NCBI GenBank assembly: GCA_963717375.1
Contig: OY970329.1
Location: forward strand, 2,823,073 to 2,887,072
Reading direction: 5' to 3'
DNA: 64,000 bases
From: VRUE01 sp963717375
GTDB taxonomy: Bacteria > Actinomycetota > Thermoleophilia > Solirubrobacterales > 70-9
The notes under the pieces were generated by a model. It had not been told where the DNA came from and did no database searches. It was given only the letters and a program-made list of their open reading frames with translations. This document shows, in pieces, positions 1-9,514 of the stretch (within the stretch, counting starts at the first letter, position 1; each line of letters begins with the position of its first letter). Made by a program: the position numbers and the translations under genes.

Positions 1-1541
1 CTGCTGGGTTCTTTCAGAGCGGCGATACGTGGAGCTTGCATTTCATCGCGCCGCAGTTTTTGGCCTGGTTCTATCCGGCGAATTCGGAAGTGCTTCATGC
101 GGTTGGGATGGCTGTGTTCGACCGCGATCTCTTGTCGCCGCTGTTGAACCTCGGTTGGTTTGTTGGGTGCTTGGCGGCGGGGTGGTGCGTTGGGCGGCCT
201 TACAAGGTGGCCCCGGTGTCGCTGGCGCTGACGGCAATCGCGTTGAGCCTGCCGGCGCTGTCCGATCAGGCCGGGGAGGCCCGCAACGACATCGTTGGGA
301 TCTTCTTCCTGCTTGCTGCTGTTGCGGTCGCTCTGAATGCTTGGGGCGCGCGCGGCCAGGCACGAGGACTTTCGACAGGTGCGCTGATCGTCGCTGGGCT
401 GGCAGCCGGCCTCGCCGCTGGAACCAAGCTCAACTTCCTCCTGCCTGCGGTCGTCCTTGTGGTCGGACTGGCCGTTGCCGCTCCGCGCGGAAGCAGGTGG
501 AAGGCACTCGTTGCATCTGGCCTTGCTGCTCTTGCCGGTGGCGGCTACTGGTACCTGCGCAACCTCGCTCACACCGGCAATCCGCTGCCATGGATCAGGC
601 ACCTCGGCCCGATCGATTTGCCCGCGCCCGGGCAGACCCTCGGCGGTCGGGAGGGGCACAGCGTCTTCGGCTACTTGACCGACGGCTCGGTCTGGTCGGA
701 CTGGTTCCTGCCGGGCCTTCATCACGGCTTGAGCATCTTTTGGCCCTTGCTAGGAGCGCTAGCTCTGGCGGGCCTCCTGCTCAGCCTCGGCCGCCGCGCC
801 GATCCGTTGCTGCGTGTGGCCGGCCTGGTCGGCCTTGCAGCCGCCTTTGCCTGGCTGATCGCTCCCACCTCCGCCTCCGGGCCCAGCGGCATGCCCCAAG
901 GCTTCGAATCCGGCCTCCGCTACCTCGCCCCAGCCCTGGTCCTAGGTCTGGCCCTGCTGCCCACGGCGCCCGGATTGCGCAACCGCCTCGCCAACCTCCT
1001 GGTGAGTTCGTCTTTTGTCTCGCTATCCGAGACAAAAGACGAACTCACCGGTCGGTTTGGGTGGCGGACCACGCTTGCAGCCGGCATCGCATTGGTGGCA
1101 CTCATCGTGGTCGCCGGCTACCCGGTCCAGCGCCACTACCTCCAAGACCGCTACGCCGATCCCTCGTTCACCACCCCGGGCCTGAACGCCGCCTTCAAGT
1201 GGGCGCAAGGAATCACCGACGCCCGCATCGCCACCACCAGTACCCGCCAGTACCCCCTCTACGGCAAGGACCTGAGCAACCACGTCGACTACATAGGCAT
1301 CGAGCACCCCCACGGCGGCTTCACGGCCCCAACAACGTGCCGCGCCTGGCGTCGCCTCCTCAGCGCCGGCAACTACGACTTCGTAGTAACCAGCCGCGAC
1401 CGCATCGAACCCCGCAAGCCCATGTACCCAGCCGCGGCCCAATGGACGGAAGCTCCAAACGCCACCGTCGTCTTGCGCAAGCCACCCACGGTCATCTACA
1501 AGCTCAGGGGCAGCCTGGCTCCATCCGGGTGCAGTCGCTAG
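1..1541 (+). CDS. Multi-TM GT-C-type membrane protein, 5' truncated by window edge
   Basis: The reading frame is open from the first bases of the window to a TAG at 1539-1541, so the true start lies upstream. The visible ~513 residues hold about eight to ten hydrophobic helices, an Arg-Asn-Asp loop (ARNDIVG), a GAGTKLN-like loop and a YLRNLAHTGNPLPW motif, followed by a soluble C-terminal domain. This resembles the GT-C/PMT-like polytopic glycosyltransferases that use polyprenyl-linked sugars; the family call is inference and the acceptor is unknown. The frame carries an in-frame 49-nt palindrome (1001-1049) in the loop between two late TM helices. It ends 57 nt before lepA. Confidence 0.6.
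   Translation, partial: AGFFQSGDTWSLHFIAPQFLAWFYPANSEVLHAVGMAVFDRDLLSPLLNLGWFVGCLAAGWCVGRPYKVAPVSLALTAIALSLPALSDQAGEARNDIVGIFFLLAAVAVALNAWGARGQARGLSTGALIVAGLAAGLAAGTKLNFLLPAVVLVVGLAVAAPRGSRWKALVASGLAALAGGGYWYLRNLAHTGNPLPWIRHLGPIDLPAPGQTLGGREGHSVFGYLTDGSVWSDWFLPGLHHGLSIFWPLLGALALAGLLLSLGRRADPLLRVAGLVGLAAAFAWLIAPTSASGPSGMPQGFESGLRYLAPALVLGLALLPTAPGLRNRLANLLVSSSFVSLSETKDELTGRFGWRTTLAAGIALVALIVVAGYPVQRHYLQDRYADPSFTTPGLNAAFKWAQGITDARIATTSTRQYPLYGKDLSNHVDYIGIEHPHGGFTAPTTCRAWRRLLSAGNYDFVVTSRDRIEPRKPMYPAAAQWTEAPNATVVLRKPPTVIYKLRGSLAPSGCSR
1001..1049. repeat. Family D palindrome inside a coding region
   Basis: Two perfectly complementary 22-nt arms (1001-1022 and 1028-1049) flank a 5-nt loop (CTATC). 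The arm carries GAGTTCGTCTTTT, related to the GACTTCGT termini of the ~48-nt elements at 32362, 45327 and 46280. The palindrome is translated as part of the membrane protein, in a loop between two hydrophobic helices. Confidence 0.8.
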
Positions 1542-1598
1542 CCGACTCCGACACCACCCGCAGCCAGAACCGTCCGTCGGCCATACTCCGACCCCGCC

Positions 1599-3392
<1,794 letters not shown>

Positions 3393-3432
3393 GCTGCCGA
3401 CTGGCCAGCCGACCAGGACGCCGGTGCGTGTC

Positions 3433-3438
3433 TAGACT
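3433..3438 (+). promoter_or_regulatory. -10 box TAGACT for the MaoC pair
   Basis: TAGACT ends 8 nt before the ATG at 3447, with no Shine-Dalgarno between them. This fits a leaderless transcript. No convincing -35 is visible. Confidence 0.4.
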
Positions 3439-3446
3439 GCCGCGCC

Positions 3447-3887
3447 ATGGCTATCAAGACTGAGGCAATAGGCAAGGAATGGCCCGCGATGAAGTACGAG
3501 GTGGGCAAGGAGAAGATCGGCGAGTACGCGCGCGTGCTCGGGATCGAGAACCCGGTGCACTTCGACCGCGAGGCGGCCAGGGCGGCCGGCTTTCGCGATG
3601 TCGTCGCGCCGCCGATGTTCGCCGTCACCTACAGCTCGCCCGCCGTCGGGCCCGCGATGTTCGACCCGGATGTGGGAATGAACTTCGCCGCCATGGTGCA
3701 CGGCGGCCAGGAGTTCGAGTGGGACGAGCCGGCCTGCTCCGGCGACGAGATAACGACCACGGCAAAGTGCTTGGACATTTCGGAGAAAGACGGCAAGGGC
3801 TTCTACGTCTTCGAGACGAACGCGGTCAATCAGAACGGGGACCAGGTCGTTAAGGGCACCTGGACCTGCATCGTGAGAGGAGTCTGA
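3447..3887 (+). CDS. MaoC-like dehydratase, N-terminal-domain subunit (HadA/HadC type)
   Basis: This 146-residue single hot-dog domain protein resembles the FAS1-type dehydratase N-terminal domain (HadA/HadC of mycobacteria). The region DVVAPPMFAVTYSSPAVGPAM sits where HadA-like proteins contact their partner. It lacks the hydratase catalytic Asp/His motif, which is present in the next gene 1 nt downstream. Such pairs form a heterodimeric (R)-3-hydroxyacyl-thioester dehydratase. The fatty-acid or polyketide-like substrate cannot be told from sequence. Its -10 box suggests leaderless translation from 3447. Confidence 0.85.
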   Translation: MAIKTEAIGKEWPAMKYEVGKEKIGEYARVLGIENPVHFDREAARAAGFRDVVAPPMFAVTYSSPAVGPAMFDPDVGMNFAAMVHGGQEFEWDEPACSGDEITTTAKCLDISEKDGKGFYVFETNAVNQNGDQVVKGTWTCIVRGV

Positions 3888-3888
3888 G

Positions 3889-4281
3889 ATGGCTGATCTG
3901 AACGTCGGCGACGCGATTCCGGAGCTGAAGGTCACGCCCGACAAGTACCTGCCGCACCGATACGCGGGCGCTTCTGGCGACTTCAACCCGATCCACATTG
4001 ACCCTGAGTTCGCCAAAATGGTCGGGCTGCCGAACACGATCCTGCACGGCCTCTACATGATGGGTCTTGTCGCCAGGGCCAGCGCGGGTGTGGCCGATGG
4101 CGACCCGCGTGCGCTGAAACGGCTCTCGGTGCAGTTCCGCGGCATGGGCGCCCCGGAGACCGAGATCGTCGTCAGCGGCACGGTCAAGTCAGTCGAGGGC
4201 GACACGGTGACGATCGACACCGTCGCTGCGCAAGGTGAGAACCAGACGATTCGCAACGCCGAGGCGGAAATTCAGCTGTAG
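3889..4281 (+). CDS. MaoC-like (R)-hydratase, catalytic subunit (HadB type)
   Basis: The 130-residue hot-dog hydratase carries the R-hydratase signature YAGASGDFNPIHIDPEFA. Its Asp and His are the catalytic pair for hydrating or dehydrating enoyl/3-hydroxyacyl thioesters. It starts 1 nt after the N-type subunit and has a GAGAGGAGTCTGAG Shine-Dalgarno-like run just before ATG, so the two are translationally linked and should form a HadAB-like heterodimer. The family A palindrome follows directly. Confidence 0.9.
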   Translation: MADLNVGDAIPELKVTPDKYLPHRYAGASGDFNPIHIDPEFAKMVGLPNTILHGLYMMGLVARASAGVADGDPRALKRLSVQFRGMGAPETEIVVSGTVKSVEGDTVTIDTVAAQGENQTIRNAEAEIQL

Positions 4282-4288
4282 CGGGTAG

Positions 4289-4362
4289 GGAGCGGCGGGT
4301 CCCCTCCCAAAACGAGCGGCGGGAGCCGCTCTTGAGTGTTTTGGGAGGGGACCCGCCGCTCC
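4289..4362. repeat. Family A palindrome, copy 1 (74 nt)
   Basis: Perfectly complementary 25-nt arms (4289-4313 and 4338-4362) enclose a 24-nt core, GAGCGGCGGGAGCCGCTC followed by TTGAGT. The core itself forms a 7-bp hairpin. It lies between the MaoC pair and hrcA and could terminate the upstream transcript. Copies 2 and 3 are at 22746 and 23294. Confidence 0.9.
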
Positions 4363-4365
4363 TCT

Positions 4366-4371
4366 TAGACT
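4366..4371 (+). promoter_or_regulatory. -10 box TAGACT for hrcA
   Basis: TAGACT ends 6 nt before the GTG start of hrcA and begins 3 nt after the palindrome arm. It is probably a leaderless promoter. No CIRCE (TTAGCACTC-N9-GAGTGCTAA) is visible between 4282 and 4377. Confidence 0.4.
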
Positions 4372-4377
4372 TCAAGC

Positions 4378-5400
4378 GTGCTCTCCCAGCGCCAAGAGCT
4401 GATCCTGCGACTTGTCGTCGACGCGTATCTGGCGTCGGGCAAGCCCGTGCCTTCGAAGGAGATTGCTGAGCGTGCCGAGGTTGAGTGGGGAGCTTCTACG
4501 GTGCGAGCCGAGCTTGCGGCGCTCGAGGCCGCGGGGTATTTGACGCATCCGCATACATCCGCGGGGCGGGTGCCGACTGAGGTCGGGTATCGGAGTCACG
4601 TCGATTCGCTGCTTGCTTCGGGGCGCTTGCCCGCTGAGAACGCGGTCGAGCTGGAGCTGCGGCGGGAGATCGATGCGGCGATGCGGGAGACGACCACGGC
4701 GCTGGCCCAGGTGACCGATTTGATGGCGCTGGTGACCGCGCCCGCCGAGACCGTCGCGGCGACGATTCGCCGGGTCGAGGTTCTGCGCCTGCAGCCGAGC
4801 CGGGTGATGGTGGTGGCGGTCGCCTCCAACGGCGCCGTCGCCAAGCGCGTCTTCGACTTCCCTAGCCCGGTTGATCCCGGCTTGGTCGAGTGGGCCTCCA
4901 GCTACTTGAACGAGTCGTTGGAAGGAATGAGCCTCGGCGCCCGGATGATTGCCGGCCGCCTTGCCGATCCGGAGCTGGGCCCCGTGGAGGCCGAATTCAT
5001 CGGCGCCCTCAGCACTGCCTTTACCGAGCTGGAAGGGGAGGAGTCCGTCGACACCCTCTATACCGAGGGCGCCTCGCGCTTGCTCTCCGAAGCGCACTTC
5101 GCCGACCTGCCCCGCGCCGACCGGCTGATGACCGCGCTCGAGGAGCGGGCGAGCATGCTCGGCATGCTGCGCTCAGTGCTCGACCAGCGCTCCGTATTCC
5201 TCTGGATCGGCGGCGAGAACCCACAGCCGGAGTTGCGCTCGGTCAGCGTCGTCGGCGCCAACTATGGCCTTGCCCACCGCAACCTCGGCGCGGTCGGCGT
5301 CGTCGGCCCGCTGCGAATGGACTACGCCACCGCGATTGCCTCGGTGCGCGGCGCCGCCCGCGAGCTCTCGCGCTACTGCGAGACGGTCTACGACGGCTGA
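4378..5400 (+). CDS. hrcA: Heat-inducible transcription repressor HrcA
   Basis: The 340-residue repressor has an N-terminal winged-helix domain (about residues 1-75, with GASTVRAELAALEAAGYL and the HTSAGRVPT motif). The HrcA GAF-like and dimerisation region follows. It normally binds CIRCE upstream of groE/dnaK operons and needs GroEL for activity. The next gene is dnaJ, 10 nt downstream, the classic hrcA-dnaJ pairing. Its own upstream region shows no CIRCE, so it may not be autoregulated in the usual way. GTG start at 4378. Confidence 0.95.
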   Translation: MLSQRQELILRLVVDAYLASGKPVPSKEIAERAEVEWGASTVRAELAALEAAGYLTHPHTSAGRVPTEVGYRSHVDSLLASGRLPAENAVELELRREIDAAMRETTTALAQVTDLMALVTAPAETVAATIRRVEVLRLQPSRVMVVAVASNGAVAKRVFDFPSPVDPGLVEWASSYLNESLEGMSLGARMIAGRLADPELGPVEAEFIGALSTAFTELEGEESVDTLYTEGASRLLSEAHFADLPRADRLMTALEERASMLGMLRSVLDQRSVFLWIGGENPQPELRSVSVVGANYGLAHRNLGAVGVVGPLRMDYATAIASVRGAARELSRYCETVYDG

Positions 5401-5410
5401 CCGCACCCCG

Positions 5411-6079
5411 ATGCCACGCGACTACTACGAGATCCTCGGCGTTGAGCGCGACGCTTCCGAGACGGAGGTGAAGCGCTCCTTCCGTCGGCTCGCCCGCGAG
5501 CTGCACCCCGACGTCAACGCCCACGACCCCGAGGCGGAGGAGAAGTTCAAGGCGGCGGCCGAGGCCTACGAGGTGCTCTCCGACCCCGAGCAGCGCCAGG
5601 CCTACGACCGCTTCGGTCACGACGGTCTGCGCTCGGGCGGCTTCCCGCCCGGCGGTCAGGGCTTCAGCTCGGTCGAGGACATCTTCTCGGCGGTCTTCGG
5701 CGGTGCCTTCGGCTTCGAGGTAAGGCGCGGCCCGATGCGCGGCCAGGACCTTATGCACGCGGTCGAGATCTCGGCCCTGCAGGCGATGTTGGGGGCCTCG
5801 GTGAAGATCCCCGGTCACGAGGGCGAGCGTGAGATCGAGCTGCCGCCGGGAATTCAGCACGGCGTCCAGTTCGCGCTGCGCGGCCACGGCCTGCCCGGGT
5901 CTGGCGGCGGCCCCCCCGGTGACCTGCGAATCGTCATCCACGTGATCATCCCCACCGATCTCACCGACGAGCAGCGCGAGCTGGCTGAGAAGCTCGAGGA
6001 GACCTTGGAGGCGCGCAACCTCCGCTCACAGCAGGGGGACGACGGCTTCTTCTCGCGCGTGCGCAGAGCTTTCGGTTGA
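5411..6079 (+). CDS. dnaJ: Short DnaJ-type co-chaperone lacking zinc finger and one C-terminal domain
   Basis: The J domain occupies residues 1-68 with HPD at 32-34, followed by a Gly/Phe-rich stretch (GGFPPGGQGF). A single substrate-binding C-terminal domain follows (RGQDLMHAVEISALQAMLG... to LTDEQRELAEKL). There is no CXXCXGXG repeat. At 222 residues it is about 150 shorter than canonical DnaJ: CTD-I plus the zinc finger are missing and the J/GF part joins CTD-II directly. It should stimulate DnaK ATPase, but client handling may differ. ATG at 5411 gives the conserved PRDYYEILGV start. Its stop overlaps the prmA start by 4 nt. Confidence 0.85.
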   Translation: MPRDYYEILGVERDASETEVKRSFRRLARELHPDVNAHDPEAEEKFKAAAEAYEVLSDPEQRQAYDRFGHDGLRSGGFPPGGQGFSSVEDIFSAVFGGAFGFEVRRGPMRGQDLMHAVEISALQAMLGASVKIPGHEGEREIELPPGIQHGVQFALRGHGLPGSGGGPPGDLRIVIHVIIPTDLTDEQRELAEKLEETLEARNLRSQQGDDGFFSRVRRAFG

Positions 6080-6954
6080 TCCGCCTCGCCGTCCGCTGCA
6101 GGCCCGAGCAGGCCGAGATCGTCCTTGCCGAGCTGACCGTGCTCGCCCCCAATGGGGTCGAGGAGGAGCGTGGCCCCGACTACGTTGAGTACGCGATCTA
6201 CGGGGGTGAGGGCGAGCTGCCGGAGCTGGGTGAGATCGAGGTGGCGGCGGGGGATGGCCTGGTTGAGGTCGTGGCGACCGAGGTGCCCGACGACTGGGCG
6301 GACCGCTGGCAGGACTTCCACAAACCGCTTCTGGTTGGCGACCGGCTCTGGCTTCGTCCCTCCTGGGAGGAGCCGCGCGAGAGCACGATCGACGTCGTCG
6401 TCGACCCCGGTCGCGCCTTCGGCACCGGAGCCCACCCGACTACGCGTCTTTCCCTCGAGTTCTTGCTCGAGCTGGCTGAGGCTGGCGAGGCAAATGGACC
6501 GCTGACAGACCTGGGCACCGGCTCGGGCGTGCTCGCGATCGCGGCGGCAAAGCTCGGCTGGGGCCCGGTTCGCGGTTACGACCACGAGGAGCCGGCAGTT
6601 GAAGCCGCCTCTGTCAACGCCGCGGCAAATGGTGTTGGTATTGAGCTGGAGCGTCGCAACCTGCGCGAGGGTCTCCCCGAGCTTGCTCCGACGGTTGTCG
6701 CCAATATGACCGCCCCGGTTCTCCGAGTCGTGGCCGAACAGCTCGTCGGCGAAGGGAGCCGGGAGGGGGTTCTCCGGAGCCTCCCCGCTGTTGCTCCGGA
6801 GAACCCCCTCCCGGCTCCCCAAACCCTGGTCTGTTCGGGACTCCTCCCAGGCGAGCTGGACGAGACCGCGGCACTCTTTGCCCCGCTCGGCCTAGTTGAG
6901 GTCGACCGCCGTCTTGAGGGCGATTGGGCCGCTCTGCTTCTGCGCGCCGCCTAG
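6076..6954 (+). CDS. prmA: Ribosomal protein L11 methyltransferase with in-frame palindrome insertion
   Basis: This class I SAM methyltransferase (292 aa) methylates L11 lysines. The family signature DPGRAFGTGAHPTTR, the SAM-binding DLGTGSGVLAIAAAKLG and the NMTAP motif are present. The TTG start overlaps the dnaJ stop (TTGA). Codons 227-248 are entirely a 66-nt perfect-arm palindrome (6754-6819), placed between the last helix and the beta-strand that normally reads LILSGIL-like (here TLVCSGLL). The frame is intact and the downstream C-terminus is conserved, so the enzyme is probably still functional with a 22-residue surface insert. Confidence 0.9.
   Translation: MIRLAVRCRPEQAEIVLAELTVLAPNGVEEERGPDYVEYAIYGGEGELPELGEIEVAAGDGLVEVVATEVPDDWADRWQDFHKPLLVGDRLWLRPSWEEPRESTIDVVVDPGRAFGTGAHPTTRLSLEFLLELAEAGEANGPLTDLGTGSGVLAIAAAKLGWGPVRGYDHEEPAVEAASVNAAANGVGIELERRNLREGLPELAPTVVANMTAPVLRVVAEQLVGEGSREGVLRSLPAVAPENPLPAPQTLVCSGLLPGELDETAALFAPLGLVEVDRRLEGDWAALLLRAA
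6754..6819. repeat. Family B palindrome inside prmA (66 nt, in frame)
   Basis: 27-nt perfectly complementary arms (6754-6780, 6793-6819) flank a 12-nt loop CTCCCCGCTGTT. The loop and adjacent GAGC/GCTC pairing recur in reverse orientation at 19615-19680, which is also 66 nt. It begins exactly on a codon boundary of prmA. Confidence 0.9.
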
Positions 6955-6957
6955 GGT
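6952..6957 (+). promoter_or_regulatory. -10-like TAGGGT before DUF2269 gene
   Basis: TAGGGT overlaps the prmA stop codon and ends 6 nt before the ATG at 6964. This is compatible with a leaderless start. Confidence 0.3.
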
Positions 6958-6963
6958 GCCGAT

Positions 6964-7464
6964 ATGTTTTCGCCGATGGAGCTCGCGACAATCATCAGCC
7001 CTGGCTACAAGTTCGCCCTGTTCCTGCACATCCTCGCGGTAGTGCTCGCGTTCGGGCCGACCTTCGGTTACGGGTTCTTCTTCTCGGTCGCGCCGCAATT
7101 CCCCCGCGCCACACCGGCGATCATCGCCGGTGTGCAGAAGGTCGATCGCTATCTCGTCACACCCGGGATGATCGTCCTGCTGGTGGCGGGGATATACCTG
7201 CAGACCGACGGGGATTGGGACGCCAGCGAGGTATTCATCAGCGTTGGGTACCTGGCGATCATTTCCCTCTTTGCCCTTCAAGGAGCGTTCTTCAAGCCTC
7301 AGACGCGCAAGGCGAGGGAGTTGGCTGAACGTGACTTGAAGACCGGGGACATGCTCAGCGACGAGTTCAATGCGGTGAGCGCGCGGCTCAGCAAAGTGGG
7401 AGGGCTTGCGGGCCTGATCGTGGTCGTGACGATCTTCTTCATGGCCTACAAGCCATTCCTCTAG
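6964..7464 (+). CDS. DUF2269-like integral membrane protein
   Basis: The 166-residue protein has four predicted TM segments (about residues 17-40, 64-84, 95-112 and 144-163). It carries the FLHILAVVLAFGPTF start typical of DUF2269-type membrane proteins. Function is unknown. It lies between prmA and murI on the same strand, with 13 nt to murI, so it may be cotranscribed with it. Confidence 0.7.
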   Translation: MFSPMELATIISPGYKFALFLHILAVVLAFGPTFGYGFFFSVAPQFPRATPAIIAGVQKVDRYLVTPGMIVLLVAGIYLQTDGDWDASEVFISVGYLAIISLFALQGAFFKPQTRKARELAERDLKTGDMLSDEFNAVSARLSKVGGLAGLIVVVTIFFMAYKPFL

Positions 7465-7477
7465 CGGGCCGGCCCTG

Positions 7478-8326
7478 ATGGCCACACCCGCTGCCGGGGC
7501 AAAGCTCGACCCGTCGCTGCCGATCGCGATGTTCGACTCCGGGGTCGGCGGGCTGACCGTGCTGCACGAGTGTCTGGTATCGCTGCCCGAGGAGGACTAC
7601 GTCTACCTCGGCGACACCGATTGGTTTCCGTACGGCGTCAAAGACCCGGATGCTCTGCGGGCGCGGATCAGGGCGATCGCCGAGCTCTTGCTCGGTGGCC
7701 GCGCCAAGCTGCTCGTGATTGCCTGCAACACCGCGACCTCGATCGGCGCCGACGTGGCGCGCGAGGTTGCCGCGGAGCACGGGGTGGAGGTGGTGCCAGT
7801 GGTTGAGCCGCAGGCCGAGATCGCCGCGGCGATAACCGACAACGGCCGGGTCGGAGTGCTGGCGACGCCGAACACGGTTGCGAGCGCCGCTTACCGCCAT
7901 GCCCTCGAAGACCAGGGCCGGGCGCTCGAGGTGACCGAAGTCGAGGCGCCTGACCTCGCCCCCTTCATTCAGGACGGCTCGCCCTTCGATGAGGCCGTCG
8001 TCGAGATGGCCCGCGCCTACTGTGCCCCGCTGAAGCGGGCCGAGGTCGACACTCTGATCCTCGGCTGCACCCACTACCCGCTGGTGGCGCCGATGTTGCA
8101 GCGCATCCTCGGCCGCGATATCCGTCTGGTCAGCGGTGGCCACGCCGTCGCTGCGGCGGTCCAGCGCACGCTCGGGCGCCGGGGCCTCGCCCGTGCTCCC
8201 GATGGGGAGGGTGCCTACCACTTCCTCTGCACGGGCGACGTCGATTCATTCCGCGATCTCGGCACCCGCTTCCTACAGATGCCTTTGGGCGATGTGGAGC
8301 GAGTCGAAATTGCCGGCGATCGCTAG
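7478..8326 (+). CDS. murI: Glutamate racemase
   Basis: The 282-residue enzyme interconverts L- and D-glutamate for peptidoglycan synthesis. It uses two catalytic cysteines, here C83 (IACNTATS) and C197 (LGCTHYPL). The N-terminal IAMFDSGVGGLTVL and the GDTDWFPYG motif are diagnostic. ATG at 7478. A vapBC pair follows after 116 nt. Confidence 0.95.
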   Translation: MATPAAGAKLDPSLPIAMFDSGVGGLTVLHECLVSLPEEDYVYLGDTDWFPYGVKDPDALRARIRAIAELLLGGRAKLLVIACNTATSIGADVAREVAAEHGVEVVPVVEPQAEIAAAITDNGRVGVLATPNTVASAAYRHALEDQGRALEVTEVEAPDLAPFIQDGSPFDEAVVEMARAYCAPLKRAEVDTLILGCTHYPLVAPMLQRILGRDIRLVSGGHAVAAAVQRTLGRRGLARAPDGEGAYHFLCTGDVDSFRDLGTRFLQMPLGDVERVEIAGDR

Positions 8327-8427
8327 TCCCGCGCGCTCGAATTCTTACTTCTGGCACACATGTAACCCCTGCGTGGGCGTCGGCCTGCGAGGGTTCGTCC
8401 ATGACGACAACAACTCTCAGCAATACC

Positions 8428-8436
8428 GTATATACT
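8428..8436 (+). promoter_or_regulatory. vapBC -10 box TATACT with overlapping GTATATAC palindrome
   Basis: TATACT (8431-8436) ends 6 nt before the GTG at 8443, suggesting leaderless initiation. The 8-bp palindrome GTATATAC (8428-8435) overlaps it and is a natural candidate for VapB autorepression. Inference from position only. Confidence 0.4.
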
Positions 8437-8442
8437 CGTCCC

Positions 8443-8670
8443 GTGGCAAAGGTGATGATCTCCATTCCCGACAACCTGCTTGAGCGCTTGGATGCTCACG
8501 CGCGTGTGAGCCGCGAAACGCGCAGTGGATTTCTTCAGCGTCTGGTCGAGCGCGAGCTCGACTCGGAGAGCGCTCGACGACGTAAGGAGTTCGAAGACCT
8601 CCTCGGTCCTCCGATAGATCTCGAGATAGATGCCGGCCAGTTGATCCGCGAAGACCGCGAATCTCACTAG
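8443..8670 (+). CDS. vapB: VapB-type antitoxin (ribbon-helix-helix)
   Basis: About 75 residues from GTG 8443. The N-terminal strand-helix-helix (VMISIPDNLLERLDAHARVS, then RSGFLQRLVERELD) is a ribbon-helix-helix DNA-binding fold. An acidic C-terminal part would wrap the toxin. An upstream in-frame ATG at 8401 would add 14 residues not typical of RHH proteins, and the -10 at 8431 argues against it. The toxin gene starts 2 nt downstream. Confidence 0.75.
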   Translation: MAKVMISIPDNLLERLDAHARVSRETRSGFLQRLVERELDSESARRRKEFEDLLGPPIDLEIDAGQLIREDRESH

Positions 8671-8672
8671 CC

Positions 8673-9077
8673 GTGCTCCTTCTGGATGCGAGTGTCTGGA
8701 TCGCAGCAAAGGTCCGCACGGATCGATACTCCGACACTGCCCGGGCTTTGGTTGTCGATGCTGCCTGTCCGGTTGCGGCTCTAGACCTAACCCTTTACGA
8801 GGTCGCAAACGGACTTGGGGCCCGGCAGGGCAGACGTCACGAGGCCGTCGAACTGTGCCGGCTTGTTGTTGGGCGGTGCGCCGATTCAATGCTCGCGGTT
8901 GACCCCAAGCTGATGGACACGGCGCTTCAGATCGCCGCTGAGCACGGACTCACCGCTTACGACGCCGCATATGTCGCCGCAGCACGTCGCCACGGCTGGA
9001 CCTTGGTCAGCACAGACATCGCTGACCTGGTCTCCAAGGGCCTCGCGGTGGCGCCCGACGCCGCCGACTACCCTTAG
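8673..9077 (+). CDS. vapC: VapC-type PIN-domain toxin
   Basis: 134 residues, GTG start. PIN acidic residues are visible in LLLDASVWI (D5), in the middle E of YEVANGLGAR, and in TAYDAAYVAAARR plus STDIADL near the C-terminus. PIN toxins cleave RNA, often tRNA or the 23S sarcin-ricin loop. The target here is unknown. The pair separates murI from yqeY-phoH-ybeY-era. Confidence 0.85.
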   Translation: MLLLDASVWIAAKVRTDRYSDTARALVVDAACPVAALDLTLYEVANGLGARQGRRHEAVELCRLVVGRCADSMLAVDPKLMDTALQIAAEHGLTAYDAAYVAAARRHGWTLVSTDIADLVSKGLAVAPDAADYP

Positions 9078-9082
9078 ATCGG

Positions 9083-9514
9083 ATGAGCGTTCTCGAGCAG
9101 GTGCAGGCAGACGTGCGGACCGCGATGAAGGCGGGCGACCGTGAGCGCGCGGGCGCCCTGCGGCTGATCGTCGACTCCTTGCAGAAGGACGCCAAGACGG
9201 GCGACGGCGATGAGGTCGCGGTGCTGCAGCGCGAGCGCAAGAAGCGGCTGGAAGCCGCTGAGGCCTATGGCGACGCCGGCCGGGCCGAGCAGGCGACGGC
9301 CGAGAACTTCGAGGCGGAGCTGATTGAGGCCTACTTGCCCAAGCAGCTCTCCGACGCGGAACTGGCGGAGCTGGTTGACGCCGCGGTCACCGAGGCCGGA
9401 GCCAGCGAGCAGAAGCAGATGGGTCAGGTGATGTCGGCGCTGATGCCGAAGCTCGGCGGGCGCGCCGACGGCAAGCGGGTCAGTGCGGCGGTGCGTGAGC
9501 GGCTTGGCGCGTAG
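9083..9514 (+). CDS. yqeY: GatB/YqeY domain protein
   Basis: 143 residues. The helical YqeY fold (LEQVQADVRTAMKAGDRERAGALRLI start, YLPKQLSDAEL middle, QMGQVMSALMPKLGGRADGKRVSAAV end) resembles the GatB tRNA-binding tail and has been proposed to act in tRNA metabolism. The biochemical role is not established. It overlaps phoH and precedes the ybeY-era block. Confidence 0.9.
   Translation: MSVLEQVQADVRTAMKAGDRERAGALRLIVDSLQKDAKTGDGDEVAVLQRERKKRLEAAEAYGDAGRAEQATAENFEAELIEAYLPKQLSDAELAELVDAAVTEAGASEQKQMGQVMSALMPKLGGRADGKRVSAAVRERLGA

Noticed and set aside
1001..1049. Rho-independent terminator interpretation of the 1001 palindrome
   Set aside because: It lies in the middle of an intact membrane-protein frame and has no U-tract.
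4282..4377. CIRCE operator for hrcA
   Set aside because: No TTAGCACTC-N9-GAGTGCTAA-like sequence; the inverted repeat there is the family A palindrome.
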